A stretch of DNA of 64,000 nucleotides from Echinicola soli (GCF_006575665.1 NZ_CP041253.1:1493501-1557500); one strand, 5' to 3'. Shown: positions 1-9,284, counted from the first letter of the stretch. Translations and numbers: made by a program. The notes: generated from the letters alone by a model not told the origin.

Positions 1-829
1 GGTGGAGATCGTTCAGGATGTCTTCGATGTCAAAGTGGTCTTTTAGTTTTACGTACGTGAGGTTTTTTTCAGATTCGTCTTTGAGGAGGTTATAGCAAAG
101 TGTAGGGATGCTATGGTCAAATAAGTGTAGGTTCTTGTCCAGTGTGAGCTGCTTGTCCAGAACGATTCTTAGCGGATTTTCACCATGCCAATCACGGACA
201 TTTAGCTTGGGGTCATCGAAGTGGGCGGTTTTGGTACCTACCATGATGGCGTCTTCTTCAGCGCGCCATTTGTGTACCAGTTGCCTGCAGTAGCTATTGG
301 AAATCCATTTGCTGTCATAGTTGGCACGGGCGATAAACCCGTCCTTGGTCTGCGCCCATTTGAGGATGACATAAGGTCGTTTTTTTTCTATGGTGGTAAA
401 GAAGCGTTTATTTAGCTGTCTTGCATGTCTTTCTAACACTCCCGTGACCACTTCTATGCCGGCATCTTGGAGGATTTTTATGCCTTTTCCTCCTACGAGC
501 GGATTACTGTCCGCGACTGCGATGACCACTTTTTCAACTTGTTTTTCGACCAGCAGGTTGGCACAAGGTGGTGTTTTGCCAAAATGCGCACAAGGCTCCA
601 GTGTAACGTAAACGGTCGACTCTTTGAGCAGGGCTTGCTCTTTCACGCTGTTCACTGCGTTGGGCTCGGCATGAGGACCGCCATATTTCATGTGATAGCC
701 TTCACCAATGATAGCGTCATTGTGGACGATAACACAGCCGACCATGGGATTGGGGCTGACATTTCCCCTGCCCAGTTCAGCTAGTTCCAGTGCACGCAGC
801 ATGTATTTTTCGTCTGCAGTCAGGGTCAT
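1..829 (-). CDS. ribD: Riboflavin biosynthesis deaminase/reductase RibD, 3' end cut by window edge
   Basis: Bifunctional enzyme of riboflavin synthesis: deamination of the pyrimidine intermediate followed by NADPH-dependent ribosyl reduction, in the cytoplasm. The reading frame is open from ATG at 829 to the window edge (276 codons); about 70 residues appear to be missing compared with the usual length of around 350. The N-terminal deaminase domain is clear: zinc ligands H53 (GPHAEPNA), C80 and C89 (EPCAHFGKTPPC). The reductase domain begins near residue 150 (RPYVILKWAQTKDG). The start lies 9 bases after the stop of the upstream DUF4382 lipoprotein gene, so the two are probably co-transcribed, although no functional link is obvious. 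No FMN riboswitch is visible upstream. Confidence 0.95.
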   Translation of the reverse strand, partial: MTLTADEKYMLRALELAELGRGNVSPNPMVGCVIVHNDAIIGEGYHMKYGGPHAEPNAVNSVKEQALLKESTVYVTLEPCAHFGKTPPCANLLVEKQVEKVVIAVADSNPLVGGKGIKILQDAGIEVVTGVLERHARQLNKRFFTTIEKKRPYVILKWAQTKDGFIARANYDSKWISNSYCRQLVHKWRAEEDAIMVGTKTAHFDDPKLNVRDWHGENPLRIVLDKQLTLDKNLHLFDHSIPTLCYNLLKDESEKNLTYVKLKDHFDIEDILNDLH

Positions 830-838
830 TTGGCAGGA

Positions 839-1654
839 TTATTCTTCAGGGTTTTCAGGTACTTGTAGGATGATGGGCTCCATTTTAGAAGTGGAGTCCA
901 GTTTGGTAATCACAGTGGTCAGGCTGTCCAGGTAGGGAGCCCTTGGCTCAAAATAAACCTGATACTCGGCTGCTTCCAAGCCGATAAAAGTAAAATTGCC
1001 CAAGCTGTCAGTAAGGGTGCCCAGTGTGTCCTGTCCGATAATGGCATATACGTATGGTTTGGCATTTATGGGGGTTACTTTACCTTGTATTTCAGTGGAG
1101 GTTGTTTTCTCAAAGACACGTACGACGGGATCAAAAAGAAAGCTGCCTTCCTCACTGGGACTTGCCAGAATGGAACGGCTCAGATCGATGTCCATGATCA
1201 GATCATAGGACATTCCACCCTCTAGGGGATAGTTTACCTCATGCTCATAGGCTTCATCCTCAGGGTCTGCAAATTGGAGCACCAGCTCTTGATTTTCCTG
1301 CACCAAGTATTGCCCATCGCCAAAAACCAGCTTGACCTGACTGATTTTTCCCAATGGCAATTCACCCCTGCCCAAGATCAACCTGGAGTCATTTACCAGC
1401 GCACTCACATTTACGATATTGCTGAGTGGTAGGTAATCCAAGGGAATCCACTCTTTGGTTCCTGCACTGTTTCCACTTTCGACGAATACCTCTACCCGCT
1501 CGATATCCAGAAACACTTGGTCCCAATCTCCGGGAGCATCCATCAGGTAGACATTGACCAATGCGTGGGTTTGATTGGAAGCATCATCCAAACAGCTGAA
1601 GGTAAGGAGAAGAATTGGCAGGAATAGCCCAAGAGATCTTTTAAGTTTATGCAT
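839..1654 (-). CDS. DUF4382 domain lipoprotein
   Basis: Predicted envelope lipoprotein of 271 residues, function unknown. The signal peptide ends in a lipobox (LLLTFSC, Cys21). Residues about 33-180 resemble the DUF4382 domain (VNVYLMDAPGDWDQVFLDIERVEV). A C-terminal carboxypeptidase-regulatory-like beta domain follows (about 190-265: IQGKVTPINAKPYVYAI...DSLGNFTFIGLEAAEYQV). It has its own -7 box at 1686-1693 and is followed directly by ribD. The domain call is family recognition from sequence; no enzymatic residues can be named. Confidence 0.8.
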   Translation of the reverse strand: MHKLKRSLGLFLPILLLTFSCLDDASNQTHALVNVYLMDAPGDWDQVFLDIERVEVFVESGNSAGTKEWIPLDYLPLSNIVNVSALVNDSRLILGRGELPLGKISQVKLVFGDGQYLVQENQELVLQFADPEDEAYEHEVNYPLEGGMSYDLIMDIDLSRSILASPSEEGSFLFDPVVRVFEKTTSTEIQGKVTPINAKPYVYAIIGQDTLGTLTDSLGNFTFIGLEAAEYQVYFEPRAPYLDSLTTVITKLDSTSKMEPIILQVPENPEE

Positions 1655-1685
1655 TACCTGGATGGTTGGTTTTAGGTAAACAACG

Positions 1686-1693
1686 CAAAATTA
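1686..1693 (-). promoter_or_regulatory. -7 box upstream of the DUF4382-ribD pair
   Basis: Read on the minus strand this is TAATTTTG, an exact match to the Bacteroidota -7 consensus TAnnTTTG. Transcription would begin near 1682, giving a leader of roughly 28 bases before ATG at 1654. No convincing -33 TTG was found at the usual spacing. Confidence 0.55.
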
Positions 1694-1789
1694 CTGCATT
1701 ATGGTTTTGAAAGAAAGTTATTTGTCAATACCCAAAGCAAATGTAGTGATTTCGATGCAGTTTCTGACGGGTAAAGGCGGTTTAGTCAG

Positions 1790-2224
1790 AAATATCACTT
1801 TTTAACCCGGATTATACATTAGGAATCGTTGTAGCCTGTCCTCCCGAAATCCTTCGGGACAGGCTGGTGGATATCGGGAAGAGCTGAATGTGCAATAAAA
1901 TCAGCTAGGTTGGAGGAGTGAGCGTAGCACCGCTGGCCGCAAGGTAAAGCCGAAAACTAAAGCGTAGCGGCTGATTTTGAAGCAATTTCAGGTCACAACA
2001 CTTGTGCGCCGCGGCGTAGATATGCTAATGCATATTTCGGGTTAAAGATAATATTGTATACAGCATGATTACTGGCTAGCCGTCCGACAGTAGTAGGGAT
2101 CTCCTTGCAAATTGGCGTAATGTAAAAGATTCCTCCTTCCGTCGGAATGACAAAACCAATGTTAGCATGGTGTTGCGAGCGCAAAATGTAATTTTCCCAG
2201 AGGGGTAGTGGTGAAGGTTTTTTC
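1790..2224. repeat. Intergenic palindromic repeat remnants
   Basis: Gene-free stretch holding several imperfect palindromes. One hairpin spans about 1832-1867: outer arms AGCCTGT/ACAGGCT and inner arms CCCGAA/TTCGGG. A second, wider inverted pair is AAAATCAGC near 1897 against AGCGGCTGATTTT near 1964-1978. Near 2131-2155 is half of another repeat (GATTCCTCCTTCCGTCGGAA...), related to the hairpin at 32270-32338. No credible coding region. Confidence 0.5.
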
Positions 2225-2655
2225 GGATCAAGCTATATTTCTGGGGGCGGGGTAAGGTTTCCATTCATTTGGTATGTCGCCACGAAGTCACCAAGACACG
2301 AAGTGTTTTGTACGCGGATTCTAAATTTTATGGAAAACAAATAGCTTTGGGTCTTAGAGTCTTAGTGGCAAAAAAAACAAATCATATTAAAGAAAAGGGA
2401 TTCATGCCCCCAGTTTTTCCGCTTGCTTCTTTTTTTTTCGTTATAGTAGCGATGATGTGTCAAGGTTTCTTGGGTCAAGTGAAAGAGTTGAGGGGATTAG
2501 GGTTGATTCCGATAGCACGCAGATGGCTCAGATTAATAAGATTTGCGCTGATTTTTTTATGCTGGAGCACGCATTCCTATTGTTAAATTAAAGAGAAATA
2601 TGCTCACCATAGCCACCTAGAAATCTCTCATCTCCCAGAAATATTGCTTGATCCG
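2225..2655 (+). repeat. Compound palindromic repeat, copy A (MITE-like)
   Basis: About 430 bases with inverted ends: left GGATCAAGC-TATATTTCTGGG (2225-2245) and right CCCAGAAATATTGCTTGATCC (2634-2654). Inside are three modules also found elsewhere in the window. Alpha is a hairpin with arms 2279-2305 and 2344-2369 (GCCACGAAGTCACCAAGACA against its inverted relative). Beta, about 2472-2560, contains GATAGCACGCAGATGG. Gamma runs about 2562-2655. Related copies lie at 30515-31050, 46074-46257 and 56845-57027. No transposase is present, so any mobility would have to be supplied in trans. Confidence 0.65.
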
Positions 2656-2669
2656 GTTTCTTTAAACCA

Positions 2670-2706
2670 AAAAAAGCTTGGATATTATTCTGATCCAAGC
2701 TTTTTT
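2670..2706 (-). terminator. Intrinsic terminator of nhaD
   Basis: Perfect inverted repeat: AAAAAAGCTTGGAT, a 9-base loop, ATCCAAGCTTTTTT. It has an A-tract on one side and a T-tract on the other, so it can work in both directions. It lies 27 bases past the nhaD stop. Confidence 0.85.
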
Positions 2707-2732
2707 GATTTATCTAATGGTGGTTTATTTTT

Positions 2733-4259
2733 TTACACAAAAGCAAAGAAAATAAGCCATGTAATGATCAATAGTGGTAATAGGATTGGGATGGAAAACC
2801 GAATGATGTATCCAAAGAAGGAGGGCATTTTAATGCCTGATTGCTCCGCGATGGATTTTACCATAAAGTTGGGGCCATTTCCGATGTAGGTCATGGCACC
2901 GAAGAACACGGATGCAATGGATATTGCCATCAGCTGGAAGGCCGAATCGTGGTATCCATCCATGGCAAACTTCCTCACCATTTCCACATCACCAATGCTA
3001 GCTCCTCTGGAGGCCATTGCTGCTGCCAAAAAGTTAAGGTAAGTCGGTGCATTATCCAGGAATCCAGAGAGTAGGCCTGTGCCCCAGTAAAGGCTGTTAT
3101 GGGTGATCAGTTCGGCTCCTGCTGGTGACTTGGCAAAATTACCTACCAGCTCCAGTGCAGGCATCATGGTGCCAAAGATCCCGATAAATATAAAGGCCAC
3201 TTCCCGGATGGGCTCGAAGTTAAATTCATTGCCTTGGATGGCTCTTTTATCTGCAAATTTATAAGAAAAGAAAGCGACAGAAAACATGATGAGTTCTCGT
3301 ATAAAGGAGAACTTGGTACCATCATAAACGATCGCCGGTACCCAATCCAATACGTTAGGATCCAGGAACACTGATATGATCACGACCAAAAGCCACAGGA
3401 AATTTTTAGATCCGATAAGGGAAATTTTATTTGAGTATGTGGCGGTATCCTCGATTTCGTCATCATTGGCGGCTCGGCCCAGCTTCTTATCGATGAAGAA
3501 GAAGGCGAGAGCGAGAATGATCAATGCGATCCCCCAGGCGGGCCAGTTATGCTCCAATGTCCAGAAGAAGGGCACTCCTTTAAGGAAGCCCAGGAACAAT
3601 GGAGGATCACCGATCGGTGTGAGGGAGCCTCCGACATTACTCACCATAAAGATGAAGAAAATAATGTGGTAAGCGCGGATGTTATTTTTGTTTAGGCGAA
3701 TAAATGGCCTGATGAGCAGCATAGAAGCACCTGTCGTACCGATAAAGTTAGCGATGATCGATCCTACGATCAATAGGGTGACATTGGCCAGTGGTGTGGA
3801 TTTTTTGTCAATGCTAATCATAATCCCACCAGATGCAATGTACAGGGAGGCAAGCAGTGCGATGAACTGCAGGTATTCGGCTAGTGCGTGTACAGGAGCA
3901 TGCGTATTATGCATGGCAAAAATATAATAGAGCACTACCAGGGAGGCTAAGATAATGGCCACTTTAGGATAATTGTGATGCCAGAAATGCTCGTAGAATA
4001 GCGGGCCTGTAGCGATCATCAGCAGTAGTGCCACAAAAGGAATTACCAGCCAAACAGGTGCGTGTGCATGTTCTGCATCTCCCTCTGCATGGGCGTTTGC
4101 TTGTCCTGTGTCGGACTGATGATCATCCTGATCTTGGTGTCCCTCCTGATGTGCCGATACTTCTGTAGCTTGATGACTGGTTTGAGCCATGAGACTGGCT
4201 GAGCCTGTATAAAACATTGCCCCCCAAATAATCCCAAAAGCAATAATAATGTTCTTCAT
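2733..4259 (-). CDS. nhaD: NhaD-type Na+/H+ antiporter
   Basis: Inner-membrane sodium/proton antiporter of the NhaD/CitM-ArsB-like superfamily, 508 residues with about 12 membrane segments; it exports Na+ (or Li+) at alkaline pH or high salt. Residues 1-26 look like a signal peptide or first helix. They are followed by a histidine- and acid-rich segment (about 27-66), then the transporter core starting HAPVWLVIPFVALLLMIATGPLF. Conserved core stretches include FIGTTGASMLLIRPFIR, SNVGGSLTPIGDPPLFLGFLKGVPF and GFLDNAPTYLNFLAAA. Monocistronic by layout, with a strong terminator at 2670-2706. Family identity is clear; the precise cation is inferred. Confidence 0.92.
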   Translation of the reverse strand: MKNIIIAFGIIWGAMFYTGSASLMAQTSHQATEVSAHQEGHQDQDDHQSDTGQANAHAEGDAEHAHAPVWLVIPFVALLLMIATGPLFYEHFWHHNYPKVAIILASLVVLYYIFAMHNTHAPVHALAEYLQFIALLASLYIASGGIMISIDKKSTPLANVTLLIVGSIIANFIGTTGASMLLIRPFIRLNKNNIRAYHIIFFIFMVSNVGGSLTPIGDPPLFLGFLKGVPFFWTLEHNWPAWGIALIILALAFFFIDKKLGRAANDDEIEDTATYSNKISLIGSKNFLWLLVVIISVFLDPNVLDWVPAIVYDGTKFSFIRELIMFSVAFFSYKFADKRAIQGNEFNFEPIREVAFIFIGIFGTMMPALELVGNFAKSPAGAELITHNSLYWGTGLLSGFLDNAPTYLNFLAAAMASRGASIGDVEMVRKFAMDGYHDSAFQLMAISIASVFFGAMTYIGNGPNFMVKSIAEQSGIKMPSFFGYIIRFSIPILLPLLIITWLIFFAFV

Positions 4260-4442
4260 TAAAATAGAATTAGATTAATTCGTCTTAGGTTTTGATTCTT
4301 TTTCCGCTAGGGATGAAAGTAGTTGAAGGAATACGCACCCCTAAACTACAGAATTTGAACCAAACCCACCAAAATAAATTCATATGGTCGGAATAAATTA
4401 ATTTTTTATTAATCTTTATTCCTGATAAATAGTTTTACATGG

Positions 4443-5669
4443 TTATACCAGTTGCCGCAACGCTATTTCAAATGATTTTTCAGCAATTCCCGTTTTTGCG
4501 GGGTGCTCATCAGCGGTTTTTTTCATTGCCTTGAAGATTGTTTGGCTGACATCTTCAAATATGGCTTGGTCAGTCACTTCACTATGATCTTCCATGAGGT
4601 AGGCAAAAGTCCGTGCCATGCCGCAGTTGGCGATGAAATCAGGAATTAGCCCGATCCTCTGGTCAGCTGAAAGTGCTATGGGGCCGACAAAGATCTCCTT
4701 GTCAGCAAATGGCACATTGGCACCGCATGAAATTACTTCAAGTCCTCCCGCAACAAGGCGATCCAGCTGAGCCTGTGTGACCAGTCTGGAAGCAGCGGCA
4801 GGAATAAATACCTCATGCTCCAGATCCCAGACAATTTGATCCATGGCCTTAAAGGGAATTAATTCATCAGCAACCAGCTTATTGCCTTTTCGGTCCAAGA
4901 AAAGCTTTCGTATTTCATCCAGGGCAAATCCGTCTGTATTTATCACCCCCCCTACCTGATCGATGATCCCTACGATTTTGACGCCTTCCACTGCCAAGAA
5001 ACAGGCCGCCGAAGAGGCGACATTTCCCCAGCCTTGGATGATGGCGCGTTTGCCTTTGAGCACACCGTCCCAAAGCGTGTAATAATGCTTTACTGCTTCA
5101 GCCACCCCAAAGCCCGTGATCATATCCGAAACCGTGTATTTTTTTGGGCCGTCAGGAGTATAGTGAGGGTCTTCGAGTACCTTGGATACGCCTTGCCGCA
5201 ATTGACCGATCTTTCTGATTTTTTGTGGTTCCGTGGCGTGAAAATAGCCGTTCACGATGCCTTCTTGTGGATGCCAGAGCCCGTATGACTCCGTGATGGG
5301 TATTACTTCATGTATTTCCTCTATGTTCAGATCCCCTCCAGTGCCATAATAATTCTTCAAGAGGGGCAGGACGGCTTCAAACCATCTTTTAAGGACTTCT
5401 TCTTTCCGTGGATCATCGGGATCGAAATTGATCCCAGATTTTGCACCGCCGATGGGAGGGCCCGACACCGTAAATTTTATCTCCATCGTCTTGGCCAAGG
5501 ATTCCACTTCCCGTCTGTCCAAGCCTATGCGCATTCGTGTGCCCCCTCCTGCCGCTCCGTTTCGGCGGGAATTGATCACTACCCAGCCTTCAGCGTCTGA
5601 TTCGCTGTCACTCCATTCGAAAACAATTTCAGGTTTCCTGTCCTCAAACCGTTTGAGTAGTTTATCCAT
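4443..5669 (-). CDS. Glu/Leu/Phe/Val dehydrogenase family protein
   Basis: NAD(P)-dependent amino-acid dehydrogenase, 408 residues; it would interconvert an L-amino acid and its 2-oxo acid plus ammonia. Substrate-domain motifs: GAAGGGTRMR and GGAKSGINFDP, whose lysine matches the family's substrate-binding/catalytic lysine. The Rossmann region is GKRAIIQGWGNVASSAACFL. The usual P-x-D-V-G-T segment after the first lysine is replaced by GTGGDLNIEEIHEVIP, suggesting a lineage-specific clade of uncertain substrate (glutamate, leucine or other). I chose ATG 5669 over an in-frame ATG at 5693 because the -7 box at 5693-5700 would otherwise overlap the coding sequence. Confidence 0.85.
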   Translation of the reverse strand: MDKLLKRFEDRKPEIVFEWSDSESDAEGWVVINSRRNGAAGGGTRMRIGLDRREVESLAKTMEIKFTVSGPPIGGAKSGINFDPDDPRKEEVLKRWFEAVLPLLKNYYGTGGDLNIEEIHEVIPITESYGLWHPQEGIVNGYFHATEPQKIRKIGQLRQGVSKVLEDPHYTPDGPKKYTVSDMITGFGVAEAVKHYYTLWDGVLKGKRAIIQGWGNVASSAACFLAVEGVKIVGIIDQVGGVINTDGFALDEIRKLFLDRKGNKLVADELIPFKAMDQIVWDLEHEVFIPAAASRLVTQAQLDRLVAGGLEVISCGANVPFADKEIFVGPIALSADQRIGLIPDFIANCGMARTFAYLMEDHSEVTDQAIFEDVSQTIFKAMKKTADEHPAKTGIAEKSFEIALRQLV

Positions 5670-5692
5670 ACGATAAGAATTATCGGGTTGCA

Positions 5693-5700
5693 CAAAAATA
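5693..5700 (-). promoter_or_regulatory. -7 box of the amino-acid dehydrogenase gene
   Basis: Minus-strand TATTTTTG fits TAnnTTTG exactly. A transcript starting near 5689 would leave a leader of about 20 bases before ATG 5669 and would exclude the longer start at 5693. Confidence 0.5.
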
Positions 5701-6044
5701 TAAAAAATTCATAATTAGGCTATTCTTATAGCTAATCATTGAATGTATTTTGTTAAAAAAGTAAAGACAGGTTATTTTTTGTACTTATAACTTGTAAATT
5801 GTATAAAATACGAGTGTTCATGGTTGTTTTATTTGGGTTGTACATTAGGTATGCAGTCTTCCAAAGACCGTAAGATAATCCCATTAATGTAAGAAAAAGT
5901 ATTCAAATTACCCTGTATTTATTAAAACTCGATGGCAATGGATCGTGTCAAAATTAGCGTTAAGCACCATGAAAAAATATCAAGTAGCAGGAATTAGCGG
6001 AAAGAAAAGATGAAGCAAAGCATTTTGGCATTAGCCGTGCTGGG
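5701..6044. other. Gene-free AT-rich spacer
   Basis: The stretch between anmK and the dehydrogenase promoter. It has only two very short frames (ATG at about 5969, 14 codons; ATG at about 6010, 12 codons reading MKQSILALAVLG then stop). The second looks like the start of a signal peptide but goes nowhere. No hairpin, repeat or RNA gene recognised. Confidence 0.5.
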
Positions 6045-7121
6045 CTAGGGATAGAAGACTCCCCCACAACTGTCCTTTGAGGCACCGGTCACGGAGGCGA
6101 AGGTGTTTACCTCATTTTTTAATCTCAACACCCCCAAAAAGGCAAATATCAAAGCTTCCTTAAATTCCACGATGGACCTGTCCGGAACAATGACTTCGGT
6201 TTGGTTCCCCAGTTTATTTTGCAGCTGACCAATAAAAAAGGCGTTGTACGCACCTCCTCCTGTGACGAGGAGTTTATGCTTGGTGAGAGGAAAAAGCTGT
6301 TGTACCACCCGGGAGATCTGCTCGGTATAGTGCGCTACCAATGTGGCCAAAATATTTTCCACGGTATCATTTTGTTGATTTAGCAAAGGCAAGAATATGC
6401 TTTCTATTTCTTCTCTGCCGAGGGATTTGGCTCCCGTATGGGTGTAAAAGTCAATGGCGTTTAGCTGATTGAGAAAAGCAGTGTTTATAATGCCGGCTGC
6501 GGCAAGCATGCCTTGGTCATCATACATTAACCCTTTTTTTGCTGCTACTTCATTGAGCAGGAGGTTAAAGGGTGACACATCAAAGGCCATGCGTTGTCCT
6601 TGGTGGATCATGGAGATATTGGCAATGCCCCCAAGGTTTAGGCAGCCGTCATATTCAGGGAAGAGATAGTGATCTCCCACAGGTGCCAGTGGAGCCCCTT
6701 GTCCATCAAGTGCCACATCGAGACTTCTAAAATCATTGATGACAGGAAGTCCCGCTTTTTCCCTTAAGCTCCAGCCTGAGCCGATCTGTTTGGTCATCTT
6801 GAGGTGTGGCTGGTGGAAAACCGTGTGGCCGTGCGAACAGACGATGGCAGGCTTTAATTGGTGCTTTTGACAGAAACCACTTACTTGCTCTCCCATCCAT
6901 GCTCCGAAATCAACGTCCAGCATGGACAGCTGCTCACCAGAAAGGAGATGTGACCGAAGAAGCCTATGGGCGAGTGTGCCCGGAAACGGTATGGTTTCAG
7001 CTTTTAGGATCTTAAAATCCCATCTGTCGTTTTGCTGGAAGCTGCAGTGGGCAATGTCAAGTCCATCGCCAGAGGTTCCGGACATCAATCCGATGGCTTC
7101 ATACGTCTTGGAGGATTTCAT
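6045..7121 (-). CDS. anmK: Anhydro-N-acetylmuramic acid kinase AnmK
   Basis: Cytoplasmic kinase of cell-wall recycling: hydrolyses and phosphorylates 1,6-anhydro-MurNAc to MurNAc-6-phosphate. The 358-residue length fits the family. Diagnostic segments are the phosphate-binding GLMSGTSGDGLDIA (about 11-24), ICSHGHTVFHQP, NLGGIANIS and LLVTGGGAYN. Start ATG 7121. It is transcribed divergently from coaX with a 167-base spacer; no recycling partner (murQ, nagZ) lies next to it in the window. Confidence 0.95.
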   Translation of the reverse strand: MKSSKTYEAIGLMSGTSGDGLDIAHCSFQQNDRWDFKILKAETIPFPGTLAHRLLRSHLLSGEQLSMLDVDFGAWMGEQVSGFCQKHQLKPAIVCSHGHTVFHQPHLKMTKQIGSGWSLREKAGLPVINDFRSLDVALDGQGAPLAPVGDHYLFPEYDGCLNLGGIANISMIHQGQRMAFDVSPFNLLLNEVAAKKGLMYDDQGMLAAAGIINTAFLNQLNAIDFYTHTGAKSLGREEIESIFLPLLNQQNDTVENILATLVAHYTEQISRVVQQLFPLTKHKLLVTGGGAYNAFFIGQLQNKLGNQTEVIVPDRSIVEFKEALIFAFLGVLRLKNEVNTFASVTGASKDSCGGVFYP

Positions 7122-7288
7122 AAGGGTTAAAGTTTGTTAAAAACGAAAGCTTAAAGTTAATTTTAATGAATGTATTTCAAACGGACTTTTTAAAATCCTT
7201 AATTTAGGGCCGAAATTCGGGATAATGTTGTTTACAGAAAACATCCTGAATAGTAAGTAAATGTAGCGAGACTTTCGAAGAAGAAGTA

Positions 7289-8017
7289 TTGAAAAATTTG
7301 ATCATCGATATTGGGAATACGCGTATAAAATCGGCTTTGTTTCATGGCGAAGAGCTGGTGGAGGACTGTGTGGAGGAATATTTGGATGAATTGTTGTTGA
7401 AGGTAGGACCATGGGATTTTGATCATGTCCTGGTGAGTTCGGTAAGGTGGTCGAAAAATGAACTGGAAGTGATGCTTCCTTTTTCCTTTTTGTTTTTGGA
7501 TCGCTCTATGCCCTTGCCGGTCACCAATGCTTATGAGACACCTCACACGCTGGGCTTGGACCGGATAGCTGCAGCAATAGGTGCCCACCGGATGGCCGGC
7601 GGATCAGCAGTTCTGAGCATCGACCTGGGCACTTGTATCACATATGATTTTATCGATCACTCAAGTTGCTACCAAGGTGGGGCGATATCCCCGGGCGTAC
7701 AAATGCGCTTTAAGGCGATGCATGCACAGACAGCACGATTGCCTTTGTTGGAACATGTTCCTTCTGATGGATTTCCACCCCTCATGGGAAATAATACCCA
7801 GGAAGGTATGAAAAGCGGTGTTTATTATGGCGTGTATTTCGAAATGGAAGGAATCATTTCCCAGTATCGCAGCCATTACCAAGATTTAAAGGTGTTTATT
7901 TGCGGTGGCGATGCTAAATTCTTTGAAAGCTTAACAAAAGACTACATATTTGTAATCCCCAATTTGGTCCTGCACGGATTGAATAGAATTTTAAATTACA
8001 ATGTCAATACAAACTAG
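7289..8017 (+). CDS. coaX: Type III pantothenate kinase CoaX
   Basis: Cytoplasmic enzyme phosphorylating pantothenate, the first step of coenzyme A synthesis. It is 242 residues, typical for CoaX. The ASKHA-fold signatures are present: LIIDIGNTRIKSALF at the N-terminus, TPHTLGLDRIAAAIGA and VLSIDLGTCITYDFI, then GGAISPGVQMRFKAMHAQTARLP. The start is TTG at 7289, since no in-frame ATG precedes the essential DIGNT motif; an AAGAAG stretch sits just upstream. The 3' end overlaps the next gene by 17 bases, implying translational coupling with the outer-membrane protein gene. Confidence 0.95.
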   Translation: MKNLIIDIGNTRIKSALFHGEELVEDCVEEYLDELLLKVGPWDFDHVLVSSVRWSKNELEVMLPFSFLFLDRSMPLPVTNAYETPHTLGLDRIAAAIGAHRMAGGSAVLSIDLGTCITYDFIDHSSCYQGGAISPGVQMRFKAMHAQTARLPLLEHVPSDGFPPLMGNNTQEGMKSGVYYGVYFEMEGIISQYRSHYQDLKVFICGGDAKFFESLTKDYIFVIPNLVLHGLNRILNYNVNTN

Positions 8018-9284
8018 ACTGCAACTACTTGGCGTTTTTTGCGCCATCTTCATACTTACACAGGCAAAAGGACAAGTTGGTTCTTCCACATACAGTTCCC
8101 TTGGTGTGGGAGATATGAACAATTCTGGCCTTACCCAAAACCAAGCCATGGGAGGACTTGGCATCAGTTATGGGGATGCTTGGTCAGTAAACCAGGTGAA
8201 CCCTGCCCTGTCCGTGAAGAACAATGTGTTTAATTTCCAGGCGGCTTTTAATTACAAGCGCTATCGGGCTTCTACAGAAAGCAGTTCGTCTACCTTGGAT
8301 GGGGGAGGGCTGAGCTATGTGACCGTTTCGCTACCTGTCAAGCCAAGAAAATGGACAATCGGGCTGGGCCTGGACCAGGTGAGCACCGTGGATTATGAAC
8401 ATTTGGTCGAATCCCCAGTGGTCAATTCCGAGCTCAATTCGATAAGTAGAATGAGAGGTCGTGGAGGGATCAGTGAGGTTTACCTGAACACTGGTTTCGA
8501 GTTATTCAAGAATTTCAATGTAGGCGTACAAGGTTCCTATATTTTTGGCTCCACGATCAAGCATCAGCAGATTACACTGACGAATGAAGACGGGGTGATG
8601 GCCGGAGGACAATCAGAATACTACAGCCGACTGACGATTAACGATTTTTCATTTAAAGGCGGTGTTCATTACGCATTGCGCACTGGAGACCGTAGTAGAT
8701 TGAATTTTGGGGCCATTTATCAGGCTTTTGGTGACCTTAATGGAAAAGTCTTCGCAAAAATGGCCGATATTGGTGAAGCTAGTGATGAGGATTCGGATGG
8801 ACAGACGATATTTAATAACGAAAGCGGAAATATTTATTTACCTAATAAGTTAGGTTATGGCGTATCTTTCGAAAAAATTAATAAATTTGTGATTGGGCTT
8901 GAAGCTCAGCATCAGGATTTTACGCAGTATGAGTCCTTTATAGGAAGAAACGATGATCTCGGAACATCCTTTAAGGTAGGGCTGGGAGGTCAATTTATCC
9001 CGGATATTTACTCTATTGAGAGTGTTTTCAAGCGGAGCACTTTCCGTGGGGGTATCGAATTTGAACAGACGCCATATCTTATAGGTGAAAATAAAGTCAA
9101 TGATATTGGCATTAATTTTGGAGCATCTATTCCTATGAACAGTTTATCTCTGTTAAATTTTGCAGTAAAATTTGGACAGAGAGGTACAACAGACGGTGGC
9201 TTAGTCAAGGAGGAATATGTGAAATTTTCTCTTGGATTTTCCATCAATGACAACAGTTGGTTCTACAAAAAAGTATTTGAATAA
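8001..9284 (+). CDS. Outer-membrane beta-barrel protein, FadL/OMPP1-like
   Basis: Predicted outer-membrane barrel of 427 residues with a signal peptide (about 1-24, cleavage near TQAKGQ). The mature part begins with a short motif typical of Bacteroidota barrel proteins (SSLGVGDMNNSGLTQNQAMGGLGIS...VNPALS) and continues as alternating amphipathic strands, ending in an aromatic residue pattern (SWFYKKVFE). Role unknown: related proteins are transport-like barrels or part of the PorV-like group. It overlaps coaX by 17 bases and is followed 11 bases later by a TPR protein gene, so the three form an operon. Confidence 0.75.
   Translation: MSIQTRLQLLGVFCAIFILTQAKGQVGSSTYSSLGVGDMNNSGLTQNQAMGGLGISYGDAWSVNQVNPALSVKNNVFNFQAAFNYKRYRASTESSSSTLDGGGLSYVTVSLPVKPRKWTIGLGLDQVSTVDYEHLVESPVVNSELNSISRMRGRGGISEVYLNTGFELFKNFNVGVQGSYIFGSTIKHQQITLTNEDGVMAGGQSEYYSRLTINDFSFKGGVHYALRTGDRSRLNFGAIYQAFGDLNGKVFAKMADIGEASDEDSDGQTIFNNESGNIYLPNKLGYGVSFEKINKFVIGLEAQHQDFTQYESFIGRNDDLGTSFKVGLGGQFIPDIYSIESVFKRSTFRGGIEFEQTPYLIGENKVNDIGINFGASIPMNSLSLLNFAVKFGQRGTTDGGLVKEEYVKFSLGFSINDNSWFYKKVFE

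Noticed and set aside
2269..2586. 105-codon plus-strand frame near nhaD
   Set aside because: Lies entirely inside the palindromic repeat copy A; similar frames recur in other repeat copies with shifted phases, so it is repeat-derived.
5969..6050. Two tiny frames (14 and 12 codons) before anmK, one signal-peptide-like
   Set aside because: Too short and without downstream continuation; likely chance.
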